From: Paraburkholderia aspalathi
GTDB taxonomy: Bacteria > Pseudomonadota > Gammaproteobacteria > Burkholderiales > Burkholderiaceae
NCBI RefSeq assembly: GCF_900116445.1
Contig: NZ_FPBH01000001.1
Span: forward strand, 372,001-436,000
Length of the DNA: 64,000 bases
Direction of reading: 5' to 3'
In this document: positions 44,044 to 52,387 of the stretch, piece by piece
Layout: every line of letters begins with the position of its first letter
Numbering within the stretch: position 1 is the first letter of the stretch
The notes under the pieces: model-generated
What the model was told of the DNA's origin: nothing
The model's input: the letters and a program-made list of their open reading frames with translations, nothing else
Database searches by the model: none
Position numbers and translations under genes: made by a program

Positions 44044-45801
44044 TCAGTCCGGCTTCTTATGCCAGCTGCGGCGTTTGACGACCGGCGGCTTCGGACGGTC
44101 GATCCGCACATACAGGCGGAAGCGTTCGTCGCGGTCGGCCACGCGGCGGCCTTCCCACACCAGCTTCCACACGAAGTCCGACATCGCGCTCGGGTCACCG
44201 AAGTCCTGGGTGTCCTGACGCAGGATCACATCGCAATCCTGGTTGAATGAGAAATGCATATCGCCGAAATAGGCGAAGGTTGCGATCTGCGCATTACCGA
44301 GGCGCACCGGCGAGATGCAGGTGTAGTCCTCCGGCAGATGGCTCGCGATCTGCTCGGCGACGTCCTTATAGGTCCGGCTGTAGTTGACAACCGGCAACCA
44401 CAGCGTCATCAGCAGCACCCACATCAGCGTCGTGCCGGCGCTCGAGAGCACCACGCTGCGCCACAGCACTTTCGGATGACGGGCCAGACGCCATTGCACC
44501 AGGACGAACCAGCAGATCGTCACGGCGACCGCGCACACGAACGACAGAACCTTGAACTGCGGCGCGAAACCCGGAGCGAGACGCGCGAGGTTGCGTGCGA
44601 GCGGATGCGGGAAACCGGTTAGCCCGGCCGCATAGACCAGCCAGACGAAGCTGCCGAGGATCGTGAAGCTCAGTAGCGCGAACCAGTCGATCGCATTGAT
44701 CGCGCCGCGTTTGAGCGTGGGCAGTGCGAAGGTGGCCAGCACCGCGAGCGGCGGCAACAGCAGCATGTAAAGCCGGTTCGACTGATGGCTCTGCAACACG
44801 ACCAGCACGAGCAGCGGCCCGATTACCGACAGCGGCATCGCCACGTGCGGCGCGCGCCGCAGGCCCGACCAGCTGAACCACGCCCACAGCGCCAGCGGCC
44901 AGGCGGGCCAGGTGAAGAGCGGCAGGTTCTTGAGCGCGTAGGCGGCTACCGAGCCGGGCGGCCCGGCGAACGACGACAGGCTGACGTGCACCCATTGATT
45001 CAGGTACCAGACGGCGTCGTCGGGAAAGGCGGCGAGTGCGGCGATCGGCCACGAGACTGACAGCGCGAGCGCCACCGGCAAACCGGCCAGCAGCAGCCAG
45101 CGCGTACGCGCTTCGCGCACGATCAGCGCCATTGCCAGGGTCCCGAGCAACAGCGCGCCGACCAGCACCGGGCTGCTTGCCAGGGTGACGAGGCCGAGCG
45201 CCAGGCCCCAGATCAGCGCGCCCTGAATGGGCTTGTCGATCATCCGCACGAGCCCGTACACGAGCATGGCGATGCCGAAGAACTGCGCGAGCTGCGGCGT
45301 GGTTTCGTGACCACGTTCGGCAAGGCCGAAGCAGGCGAGCAGGATCAGCAACGCGCCGTCGGCGAGGGTGCGCCCGTAATCGCGCGGCTCCGGCTCGCCG
45401 CCGAATGCATATTTGAACGGCTGCACTTCGGCACGCCGGCCGAGCAGGTAGGCCGCATACCAGACGAACCCACAGCCGGCGCAAAACAGCAGGCCCGTGA
45501 AGACGCGTGACGCGTTGCTCGCATCGACCCACGGCGCGAGCGCGCGGATCGCGCTGGCGCCGAGCCAGTAGCCGAGCGGGCCGTCTTCCGTCATGTATTT
45601 GCCGACCAGATTCGGCAGCAGCCAGTCGTGCGCGCTGCCGTTGGCCATCGTCCACATGACGCCGAAGCCGGCTGCGTCCTCGTTCTTCCACGGATCCCGG
45701 CCGAACAGGCCGAAAAATGCGTAGACGATACAGATGGTCAGCAGCAGCCAGCGCGGCAAAGCACTGGTCGCGGAGGCAGTGAGGCGAACGGCAGGTCTCA
45801 T
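44044..45801 (-). CDS. ArnT-like GT-C glycosyltransferase (GT39/PMT superfamily)
   Basis: A 585-residue membrane protein with about 11-12 hydrophobic helices. After the first helix comes a periplasmic loop GRDPWKNEDAAGFGVMWTMANGS with Asp36 and Glu41-Asp42 in the position of the ArnT/PMT acidic catalytic motif, followed by KYMTEDGPLGYWLG, analogous to ArnT. A C-terminal soluble domain of about 150 residues follows. It probably transfers a sugar from a polyprenyl carrier to an envelope acceptor. It is distinct from the true arnT elsewhere in the window. ATG at 45801 gives a basic N-terminus before the first helix. Acceptor unknown. Confidence 0.82.
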   Translation of the reverse strand: MRPAVRLTASATSALPRWLLLTICIVYAFFGLFGRDPWKNEDAAGFGVMWTMANGSAHDWLLPNLVGKYMTEDGPLGYWLGASAIRALAPWVDASNASRVFTGLLFCAGCGFVWYAAYLLGRRAEVQPFKYAFGGEPEPRDYGRTLADGALLILLACFGLAERGHETTPQLAQFFGIAMLVYGLVRMIDKPIQGALIWGLALGLVTLASSPVLVGALLLGTLAMALIVREARTRWLLLAGLPVALALSVSWPIAALAAFPDDAVWYLNQWVHVSLSSFAGPPGSVAAYALKNLPLFTWPAWPLALWAWFSWSGLRRAPHVAMPLSVIGPLLVLVVLQSHQSNRLYMLLLPPLAVLATFALPTLKRGAINAIDWFALLSFTILGSFVWLVYAAGLTGFPHPLARNLARLAPGFAPQFKVLSFVCAVAVTICWFVLVQWRLARHPKVLWRSVVLSSAGTTLMWVLLMTLWLPVVNYSRTYKDVAEQIASHLPEDYTCISPVRLGNAQIATFAYFGDMHFSFNQDCDVILRQDTQDFGDPSAMSDFVWKLVWEGRRVADRDERFRLYVRIDRPKPPVVKRRSWHKKPD

Positions 45802-46118
45802 GCGGTGTGTGGATATCGGATAAGCGGTGCAGCCGGGACCGGATGGATTGTCCGGCGGGAATGGCCAATTTGGAGCATCCGGCATTGTAGTCGTGCCGTG
45901 CGATGCGCGTCACGGCTGGTAATGGCTCGCAACGTCATTGGGGTGCCTGTAACACGGCGCCGCGGTGGGCGACGAGGTGCGACGAGACGTCCGGGGTAAA
46001 AGGACAAAGAAGCGAGACAAACAGGCGCTACGAACAAGCGGAGACAAAAAAGGGCAGCTCGCGCTGCCCTTTTTTGCTGCTGCTTCGTTGCGGGCCAAGG
46101 CCGGCGACGAGGCGGGTA
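45802..46118. other. 317-bp gap upstream of the GT-C gene
   Basis: It holds the rpmE2 terminator (46046-46075) and the presumed promoter of the GT-C/MATE pair. No gene seen. Confidence 0.6.
46046..46075 (-). terminator. Intrinsic terminator of rpmE2
   Basis: GGGCAGC (46052-46058) and GCTGCCC (46063-46069), TCGC loop, with A-run on the left and T-run on the right, so it could work on both strands; it lies 43 bp beyond the rpmE2 stop. Confidence 0.93.
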
Positions 46119-46385
46119 TTACTTCGCTGCTGCCTTGCCGGTAGCGCGCGAGCCGAACTTCTTGTTGAACTTCTCGACGCGGCCTGCCGTGTCCATGATC
46201 TTTTGTTGGCCGGTGTAGAACGGATGCGATTCCGACGATATTTCGATCTTGGCGAGCGGGTAAGTCTTGCCGTTGAATTCGGCGGTTTCACGCGTCTGGA
46301 TGGTCGAGCGCGTCACAAACTTGAAGTCGATCGACATGTCGATGAACAGGACTTCGCGGTAATCCGGGTGAATGCCTTCTTTCAT
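46119..46385 (-). CDS. rpmE2: 50S ribosomal protein L31 type B
   Basis: An 88-residue L31: [28 protein letters not shown], then [32 protein letters not shown]. It contains no cysteine, so it is the zinc-free (C-minus) type B paralogue, which in many bacteria replaces the zinc-binding L31 or carries the function alone. AAAGGAAA precedes the ATG. A CATAAT box at 46486-46491 (minus) is a possible -10. Confidence 0.96.
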   Translation of the reverse strand: MKEGIHPDYREVLFIDMSIDFKFVTRSTIQTRETAEFNGKTYPLAKIEISSESHPFYTGQQKIMDTAGRVEKFNKKFGSRATGKAAAK

Positions 46386-46645
46386 GGTCTTTCCTTTAAT
46401 CTGGCGGTAGCCAACCCGCGAGCAGCCGCTACGAATGCGGACAGCATCTAGGCGCGAGCCACTTGCCTATGGTCGAAAAACGGCGATTATGCCAGAAAAT
46501 CAGTCGCTTGACGACCTTTCTGCCAGCTTTTTGGCAGCCGCTTGCCTCGTTTCCGCCACGTTTTGGGCGCCGCCGCGCGGGTTCGTATCGGGTGGGTCGG
46601 CGGCGCGGCAGCCCTTATCCGGCGGGCGCTTGCGCGGCGGCGGCT

Positions 46646-47479
46646 TCAGGTTGGAGCGAATTCCAGCCCGATCCGCGCCGGATCCTGCCTGTAATACCGC
46701 GCCAGCAAGCGGTATAGCTCGGGATACTCCGCCTCGAAGGCCTGCGGCTGGACGAACAGCGCCTCGCTGCAAACGGCAAAAAATTCCGATGGATGGTCTG
46801 CCGCATACGGATCGATCAGCGAATCGCGCTCGAAACGTGCCCAGCGGCGCTCCGGCACGGCGTCGACTTTGGCGCAGAAGTGGTCGTAGGCATGATCGAA
46901 AACGTCCGCCCACGCTTGCGTGTCGAGCGGTGCGTGCCAGCGGCGTATGAGCGGCGGGTGGCCGTCCGCCTCGCCGGTCAGCATGTCAATCTTGTGCGCG
47001 AATTCGTGAATCACGACGTTGTAGGCGTCCGAGCCGTCCGTCATCTGCGCGTCTTCCCACGAGAGAATGACGGGGCCGCCTTCCCACGCTTCGCCGCTCG
47101 CGTCCTGTTCGACCTCGTGAACCACGCCGTCTTCGTCCTCGACCGTCTTGCGGATCACGAACTCGCCCGGATAGACGATCACGCCGACCCATCCACGATA
47201 CAGATCGAGGCTCAGATTCAGCACTGGCAAACACGCTTGTGCGGCGATCGCCACGGTCATGGCGTCGGTTAGTTCGAGTTCGTGCGCGGTCGAAAATTCT
47301 TTTTGCGCGATGAACAGACTGGTCAGCTCGCGCAGACGCACGCGATCCGGCGCCTCGAGGTGGGCGAGGAACGGCAGGCCGTCGAGCGTGGCCTGCCAAA
47401 GCGCGTCGTCGATCGCGTAGTCGCGCAGCGCGCGGTCGCGGCGGCGCGTGCCGAACCATTGGGTGAGTTTCGAGAGCAT
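46646..47479 (-). CDS. mtfA: MtfA-type zinc metallopeptidase (M90)
   Basis: A 277-residue cytosolic protein of the MtfA/M90 family. The zinc site is His158-Glu159-x-x-His162 (VVIHEFAHKIDMLTGEADG); the fold also includes ILSWEDAQMTDGSDAYN and the C-terminal HPSEFFAVCSEALFVQP with the third ligand Glu region. In E. coli MtfA binds the regulator Mlc and has aminopeptidase activity. It starts 15 bp after the MFS transporter gene and is the last gene of a merR-MFS-mtfA run. Confidence 0.93.
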   Translation of the reverse strand: MLSKLTQWFGTRRRDRALRDYAIDDALWQATLDGLPFLAHLEAPDRVRLRELTSLFIAQKEFSTAHELELTDAMTVAIAAQACLPVLNLSLDLYRGWVGVIVYPGEFVIRKTVEDEDGVVHEVEQDASGEAWEGGPVILSWEDAQMTDGSDAYNVVIHEFAHKIDMLTGEADGHPPLIRRWHAPLDTQAWADVFDHAYDHFCAKVDAVPERRWARFERDSLIDPYAADHPSEFFAVCSEALFVQPQAFEAEYPELYRLLARYYRQDPARIGLEFAPT

Positions 47480-47494
47480 GGCCTGATGAAACCC

Positions 47495-49051
47495 TTAGTC
47501 GATCTGTTTTTGCCACGCGGCGAACAGGCCGCCGCATATCGCGATGCCAACCAGAAAGTAGAAGCCGTCCAGCGACGCCAGAAAACTGGCCTGCTGCGCA
47601 ACCGTCCGGCTGATTTCCACTATCGCAAGCGAATGCGCCTCGGACGCCGAGCGGCCGGCTGCGCTCAAGCCGCGGGTCAGCGCCGCGAGCGAATTCTGGA
47701 ACAACGGATTGTACGGATTCACGAACTCCGCAAGGCGCGCTTGATGCAGCGCCTGCCGATGTTGTTCGACGATGATCACCGAGGCCGTCGCGAATGAGAT
47801 CGTCAGTTGCCGCACGATGTTTTTCAGCCGGTAGCCGTGCGTGAATTCTTCAATGGCGAAGATTCTAAACGTCAGATTGGCGACCGGCAGCACAATGAAC
47901 AGTAACAGCAAGCCGCGCAGCAGCATCGGCACGATCAGCGCGGCTTCGCCCACGCCCGGCGACATGCGCGTCATCCATGCCGCGGCGAATGCGGCCACCG
48001 CGAAGCCCGGCACGATGATCCACTTCTTGCGCGGCAGGAGCTTCGCGTAGCGCAGGTAGACGAACAGCGCGCTCGCCGAAATCAGCGACGTCACGCCGAC
48101 CAGCCGCCCGGCATTCTCGACGGGATAGCCGAGGCCGCTCTCGAGAAAGCGCGACGTCAGATAGCTGAACACCGTCGAGATGTAGTAGTAGAACATGTAC
48201 AGTACGAGCCCGACCTGAAACACCTTTTCGCGCAGCGCGTGCAGGCGCATCAGCGGCGCCGGATGGTGCCATTGCTGGTACGCGAACCAGCCGAGCGCGA
48301 CGATGCCCGCGACCGTCAGCAGAATCAGTCCGGGCGAGGCGCTGAACAGTTGGAACCGCACTTGTTGCATGACGATTTGCAGCGCGCCTTGCGCGAACGC
48401 GAAGATCAGGTAAGGCCAGAAGTGCGCTGCGCCGCGCTCTTCCGGGAGGCGGTTGCCGGTGTCGGGCAGGGCGAGCAGGGCAAGGATGGCAAACAGCACA
48501 CCTACCGGCGCGGTGCAGGCGAACAGCGCACGCCAGTCGAAATGCGCGACCAGTTGACCGCCGATCAGCGGCGCAAGCGCACTGCTCAACACGATCAGCA
48601 CCAGAAAAGCGCGCGTCGCCGCGGGTCGCTGCCGCGGCGTAAAGCTCATCTGGATCAGGATGCGGCAGGTGCCCATCATCGGGCCAATGAAGTAGCCCTG
48701 AAAGCCGCGCGCGAAGGCGAGTTCTATCGATGACTCGCACAGCGTGGCGGCGATCGCGCCCACTGAATAGAGCAGCATGCAGCCGGCCACGTAGCGCCGG
48801 TAACCGAAGCGCTCGACCCACCATTGCTGTTGCAGGATGCCGAGCACAGCCGCCACCGCGTAGGCGCTCGACGCCCATACCAGCTCGTCCGGCGACGCAT
48901 TGATGCCGCCCGCGATGTAGCTGGTGAAAAACGAAAAGATCGCGTTGTCGAAATAGTCGAGGCCGGTGACGACGGCCAGTACCCACGGGAAAAAATCGCC
49001 GCGCAGTTTTGCGGCGCTAAACAACGGTACGCGAGAAGACGTGGCGCTCAT
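47495..49051 (-). CDS. MFS transporter, DHA2-like
   Basis: A 518-residue MFS protein with about 14 hydrophobic segments (GDFFPWVLAVVTGLDYFDNAIFSFFTSYIAGGINAS at the start). The arrangement resembles the EmrB/DHA2 drug exporters, but the canonical motif C of that group is not obvious. It starts in a 4-nt ATGA overlap (49048-49051) with a MerR regulator gene, so its expression is likely controlled by that regulator. A long loop after helix 12 (RLAEFVNPYNPLFQNSLAAL) occurs in this subfamily. Substrate unknown. Confidence 0.87.
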   Translation of the reverse strand: MSATSSRVPLFSAAKLRGDFFPWVLAVVTGLDYFDNAIFSFFTSYIAGGINASPDELVWASSAYAVAAVLGILQQQWWVERFGYRRYVAGCMLLYSVGAIAATLCESSIELAFARGFQGYFIGPMMGTCRILIQMSFTPRQRPAATRAFLVLIVLSSALAPLIGGQLVAHFDWRALFACTAPVGVLFAILALLALPDTGNRLPEERGAAHFWPYLIFAFAQGALQIVMQQVRFQLFSASPGLILLTVAGIVALGWFAYQQWHHPAPLMRLHALREKVFQVGLVLYMFYYYISTVFSYLTSRFLESGLGYPVENAGRLVGVTSLISASALFVYLRYAKLLPRKKWIIVPGFAVAAFAAAWMTRMSPGVGEAALIVPMLLRGLLLLFIVLPVANLTFRIFAIEEFTHGYRLKNIVRQLTISFATASVIIVEQHRQALHQARLAEFVNPYNPLFQNSLAALTRGLSAAGRSASEAHSLAIVEISRTVAQQASFLASLDGFYFLVGIAICGGLFAAWQKQID

Positions 49052-49599
49052 GCGGATTTGTCAGGCTCTGCGGCATCGGGTGCTGCTTCATCCTGAGTCT
49101 TCCGGCGTTTCGCGGACGGACCCGCCGCCGCCGCGGCGCGCGCGTTGCGCCGTTGCTCGAGCAGAACGTCGGCGTTTTCTCCTGCGAGGCGGCGCTCGAG
49201 ATAATCGAGGTCGGGCGCCAACTCGGTCCGCAGCTTCTGTGCTTCCTTGAGTTCGCGGCGCATCGCTTCAATGCGCGTGTCGAGGGCGCTGACCTGTTGC
49301 GCGAGGGCGTCACGAATCTGCTGCAGCGATTCCTGCGAGTAACGGTGGCCACCGTCGACTGCTTCTAGCGGGCGTTTGAGCATCTCGGTGACGCTATGCA
49401 GCGAGAAACCGAGTGAGCGCAAACGCAGAATGCGGCCGAAGCGCTTGAGGTCTTCCTCGTCGTACAGCCGATAACGGCCCTCGCTCCGACTCGGCGAAAC
49501 GAGGCCTCGCTCCTCGTAGTATTTCAGCGTGCGCGGCGTGACGCCGAGGCGCTCGGCGGCGTCACGCACGGTCAGCAGGGTGGGCGAGTCCTTTGACAT
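49048..49599 (-). CDS. MerR-family regulator of the adjacent MFS transporter
   Basis: A 183-residue MerR protein: TVRDAAERLGVTPRTLKYYEERGLV, wing GRYRLYDEEDLKRFGRILRLRSLGFSL, a coiled coil at about 75-145, and a Lys/Ala-rich C-terminal tail (KRRKTQ). No cysteine ligands. Start ATG at 49599, the first Met before the DNA-binding domain. It overlaps the MFS gene by 4 nt. Its promoter carries a dyad in a 19-bp spacer, so autoregulation is expected. Confidence 0.9.
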   Translation of the reverse strand: MSKDSPTLLTVRDAAERLGVTPRTLKYYEERGLVSPSRSEGRYRLYDEEDLKRFGRILRLRSLGFSLHSVTEMLKRPLEAVDGGHRYSQESLQQIRDALAQQVSALDTRIEAMRRELKEAQKLRTELAPDLDYLERRLAGENADVLLEQRRNARAAAAAGPSAKRRKTQDEAAPDAAEPDKSA

Positions 49600-49629
49600 G
49601 GGAGTTGGTGGGTTAGATAGATTAATCGC

Positions 49630-49660
49630 ATTATAGTACAACGTGTACGTTCACGTTCAG
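49630..49660 (-). promoter_or_regulatory. MerR-type promoter with perfect TATAAT and dyad
   Basis: On the minus strand TATAAT (49630-49635) is preceded 19 bp upstream by a weak CTGAAC -35. The spacer contains the inverted repeat AACGTG-N6-CACGTT (49640-49657). This is the layout expected of a MerR-controlled promoter; the leader is about 24 nt. Confidence 0.7.
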
Positions 49661-49725
49661 GTTGGCAGGGGCGCTCGCAATTGAATGAGCGCGGTACTTG
49701 TATGTCATTGCAGGTGCTACAGACG

Positions 49726-49758
49726 AAAAAAAGCCGCTCGTTTGCGGCGAGCGGCTTT
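49726..49758 (-). terminator. Intrinsic terminator of rho
   Basis: GCCGCTCG (49733-49740) and CGAGCGGC (49748-49755) form the stem; on the minus strand seven T residues follow (49726-49732). It lies 52 bp beyond the rho stop. Confidence 0.92.
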
Positions 49759-49807
49759 CTTGTACGGTGCGCTTGGTTACTTCTGGTGCAGCCTTGAGGC
49801 TTAAACC

Positions 49808-51076
49808 TTAGCTGCCGCCGCCACGGCGCATCATGTCGAAGAACTCGGAGTTGCTCTTCGTCTGGCGAATCTTGTCGAGCAGGAATTCCATCGACTCGAC
49901 TTCGTCCATATCGTGAATGAACTTGCGCAGCACCCAGATCTTTTGTAGGACTTCGGGCTTGATCAGCAGTTCTTCACGGCGCGTGCCGGACTTGTTCAGG
50001 TTGATCGACGGATAGACGCGCTTTTCAGCCAGGCGACGCTCCAGGTGCACTTCCATGTTGCCGGTGCCCTTGAACTCTTCGTAGATCACGTCGTCCATGC
50101 GGCTGCCGGTTTCGATCAGCGCCGTACCGATGATGGTCAGCGATCCGCCTTCCTCGATATTGCGCGCCGCGCCGAAGAAGCGCTTCGGACGTTGCAGCGC
50201 GTTCGCGTCGACACCACCCGTCAGCACCTTGCCCGAGGCCGGCACGACGGTGTTGTACGCACGCGCGAGACGCGTGATCGAGTCGAGCAGAATCACCACG
50301 TCGTTCTTCATTTCGACGAGGCGCTTGGCTTTTTCGATCACCATTTCGGCGACTTGCACGTGACGCGCAGCCGGTTCGTCGAACGTGGAGGCGATCACTT
50401 CGCCGGCCACCGAACGCTGCATTTCGGTCACTTCTTCCGGGCGTTCGTCGATCAACAGCACGAACAGCACGACGTCAGGGTGGTTCTGCTTGATGGCGTG
50501 CGCGATGTGCTGCAGCATCACCGTCTTACCGGACTTCGGCGACGCAACCAGCAGGCCGCGCTGGCCCTTGCCGATCGGCGCGATCATGTCGATGATTCGG
50601 CCCGTGACGTTTTCTTCGCCACGCATTTCACGTTCGAGCAGCAGCACCTTGTTCGGGTGCAGCGGCGTCAGGTTTTCGAACATGATCTTGTGCTTCGAGG
50701 CTTCCGGCGGCTGGCCGTTGACCTTGTCCACCTTGACCAGCGCGAAATAGCGTTCGCCGTCTTTCGGCGTGCGCACTTCGCCTTCGATCGTGTCGCCCGT
50801 GTGCAGGTTGAAGCGGCGGATTTGCGACGGGCTGATGTAAATATCGTCCGTGCTGGCGAGATACGAGGTTTCCGGCGAACGCAGGAAGCCGAAGCCGTCC
50901 GGCAGCACTTCGAGCGTGCCGTCGCCGAAGATCGTGTCGCCCGTTTTGGCTCGTTTTTTTAGAATGGCAAACATCAATTCCTGCTTGCGCAGGCGGTTTG
51001 CACTTTCGATCTCGAGGCCATTGGCCATCTCGATCAATTCGGACACGTGCAGAGTCTTAAGCTCGGATAAATGCAT
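49808..51076 (-). CDS. rho: Transcription termination factor Rho
   Basis: A 422-residue hexameric RNA helicase. The N-terminal helical and cold-shock RNA-binding domain begins [20 protein letters not shown] and contains [15 protein letters not shown]; the motor has Walker [15 protein letters not shown] near residue 180, Walker [18 protein letters not shown], and the Q/R-loop [19 protein letters not shown]. It ends transcription at C-rich RNA sites. It is 236 bp downstream of trxA on the same strand, the usual trxA-rho order. A hairpin separates the two. Confidence 0.98.
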   Translation of the reverse strand: MHLSELKTLHVSELIEMANGLEIESANRLRKQELMFAILKKRAKTGDTIFGDGTLEVLPDGFGFLRSPETSYLASTDDIYISPSQIRRFNLHTGDTIEGEVRTPKDGERYFALVKVDKVNGQPPEASKHKIMFENLTPLHPNKVLLLEREMRGEENVTGRIIDMIAPIGKGQRGLLVASPKSGKTVMLQHIAHAIKQNHPDVVLFVLLIDERPEEVTEMQRSVAGEVIASTFDEPAARHVQVAEMVIEKAKRLVEMKNDVVILLDSITRLARAYNTVVPASGKVLTGGVDANALQRPKRFFGAARNIEEGGSLTIIGTALIETGSRMDDVIYEEFKGTGNMEVHLERRLAEKRVYPSINLNKSGTRREELLIKPEVLQKIWVLRKFIHDMDEVESMEFLLDKIRQTKSNSEFFDMMRRGGGS

Positions 51077-51233
51077 ACGGAGAACCCGCAGGAGAAGGTG
51101 CGACGAAATGAAATCTGGGAGGAGAGTGAGCGGAACCGCTCAAGGACTTACACGTCTTTTCGACGTTTTGCGGATTCTAGCATAGCACAGGCCAATTTCC
51201 GTCAGTACGACGGTTTGGCATCTTTCTTATTAA

Positions 51234-51257
51234 GCGTGTTGTCGCCGGACAACACGC
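51234..51257 (-). terminator. 10-bp hairpin between trxA and rho
   Basis: GCGTGTTGTC (51234-51243) and GACAACACGC (51248-51257) pair perfectly around GCCG. It is 56 bp beyond the trxA stop and in the rho leader. T-run is poor, so it may terminate trxA partially or form part of rho leader control. Confidence 0.5.
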
Positions 51258-51312
51258 CTATAGCAGCGCGCCTGAAGGTCCCGAGGGCCTCACGCGCGCC
51301 GATGCGGCAGTT

Positions 51313-51639
51313 TTACAGGTTGCCGTCGAGGAACGCGGTGAGTTGCGACTTCGACAATGCGCCGACCTTCTGCGCGGCGACAGCGCCGTTCTTGAAGAGG
51401 ATCAGCGTGGGGATGCCACGCACGCCGAACTTGACCGGCGTCGATTGATGTTCGTCGACATTGATCTTGGCGATTTGCAGGCGATCGGCGTAATCCTTCG
51501 CGACTTCGTCGAGGATCGGCGCGATCATCTTGCACGGACCGCACCATTCAGCCCAGAAATCGAGCAGCACGGGTTTATCGGATTTCACGACGTCCTGTTC
51601 GAACGATGCGTCGCTAATATGCTTGATTGATTCGCTCAT
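51313..51639 (-). CDS. trxA: Thioredoxin 1
   Basis: A 108-residue thioredoxin with the active site WCGPC (Cys33, Cys36) in [17 protein letters not shown], the cis-proline loop [14 protein letters not shown] and the usual C-terminal helix. It reduces disulfides in ribonucleotide reductase, peroxiredoxins (for example Bcp here) and other proteins. GAGG precedes the ATG at 51639. It lies upstream of rho. Confidence 0.98.
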   Translation of the reverse strand: MSESIKHISDASFEQDVVKSDKPVLLDFWAEWCGPCKMIAPILDEVAKDYADRLQIAKINVDEHQSTPVKFGVRGIPTLILFKNGAVAAQKVGALSKSQLTAFLDGNL

Positions 51640-52083
51640 TGTATGAATACCTCTATCGGTTCGAGGCCCGCCTGAATTGCTCGCCACGATACGTCAAAAT
51701 CTAAGGAAACTTCCGTTCGCTTTGCCGCAATCGGAGTCTTACCTGCGCACGCCTGAAATGGTCGAAAAACCCATTCTGGAATGCGCGGAAAGCTCGCGTC
51801 TGCGGGTCATCCGTACCGGAGTTTAGCTTAATTCGCTATGCGTTGCCGGTGGTGATAGTACTCATCAAGGGCAGTGGGGCCAACGGCTGCCGGTGAAGCA
51901 CCGCTACGTTCTGATAACCGCGACGCAGCTTATCTGGTGGCGGGCGGCGCAAACTCAAGTGACCCGGACGCGTCATTCGAGGGTAGTGTCTATATGGTAC
52001 GAAGCGCGTGATTCGGCGCGTCGATGTCGGTTTGGTCGTATTAACAGTCGCGCGACGGGCCAAGCGGTGATAGAATGTTTCGT
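51640..52083. other. 444-bp region between trxA and the 4.5S RNA gene
   Basis: It should contain the trxA promoter at its left end and the ffs promoter at its right. No gene is supported. Confidence 0.6.
52071..52076 (+). promoter_or_regulatory. -10 box of the 4.5S RNA gene
   Basis: TAGAAT at 52071-52076 places transcription start at about 52083-52084, exactly where the 4.5S stem begins. A -35 box is not obvious. Confidence 0.5.
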
Positions 52084-52179
52084 GACGGGCCTCCTCGCAT
52101 GGAGGGATGGTCAACCTGGTCAGGTCGGGAACGAAGCAGCCACAGCCGTTTTCCACCAGTGCCGAGGGTCGGGCTCGTC
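52084..52179 (+). ncRNA. ffs: 4.5S signal recognition particle RNA
   Basis: A 96-nt RNA. The conserved SRP domain IV core is present: CTGGTCAGGTCGGGAACGAAG with the GGAA-type tetraloop and asymmetric-loop AGCAGCC on the 3' side. The ends GACGGGCC... and ...GGGCTCGTC pair to close the hairpin. It binds Ffh and targets nascent inner-membrane proteins. Ends are set from pairing and the upstream -10 box, so they may be off by a few bases. It lies just before dnaX, as in other Burkholderiales. Confidence 0.93.
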
Positions 52180-52375
52180 ACCTTCCTTTCTTCTGTGTTT
52201 TTCTGCCTTACCTCCCATTTTCTGTTTACCCCAAGCGCTGTCACCCAGACGCCGCAGTGGCATTTCTCGCGCGCTTCATCTATTTTTTTCTATCGGTCCG
52301 TTAGCCTGTTTCAATGAAGCGGCAACACGCGTTCGCGCGCCGTCTCGATTCGGTTTTGCGCGCCATCGTTACTGA

Positions 52376-52387
52376 TACAATTTCCGG
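52376..52387 (+). promoter_or_regulatory. Extended -10 element placed for a leaderless dnaX mRNA
   Basis: TGATACAAT (TG-N-TACAAT) ends at 52381; transcription seven bases on begins exactly at the dnaX ATG (52388). No Shine-Dalgarno sequence precedes the ATG. Confidence 0.55.

Noticed and set aside
44366..45913. 515-codon open frame on the same strand as the GT-C glycosyltransferase, in another frame
   Set aside because: Arg/Ala-rich frame with no membrane pattern; the overlapping frame has clear helices and GT-C motifs.
51893..52375. 160-codon open frame across the 4.5S RNA region
   Set aside because: It overlaps the conserved SRP RNA core, and its translation resembles no protein.
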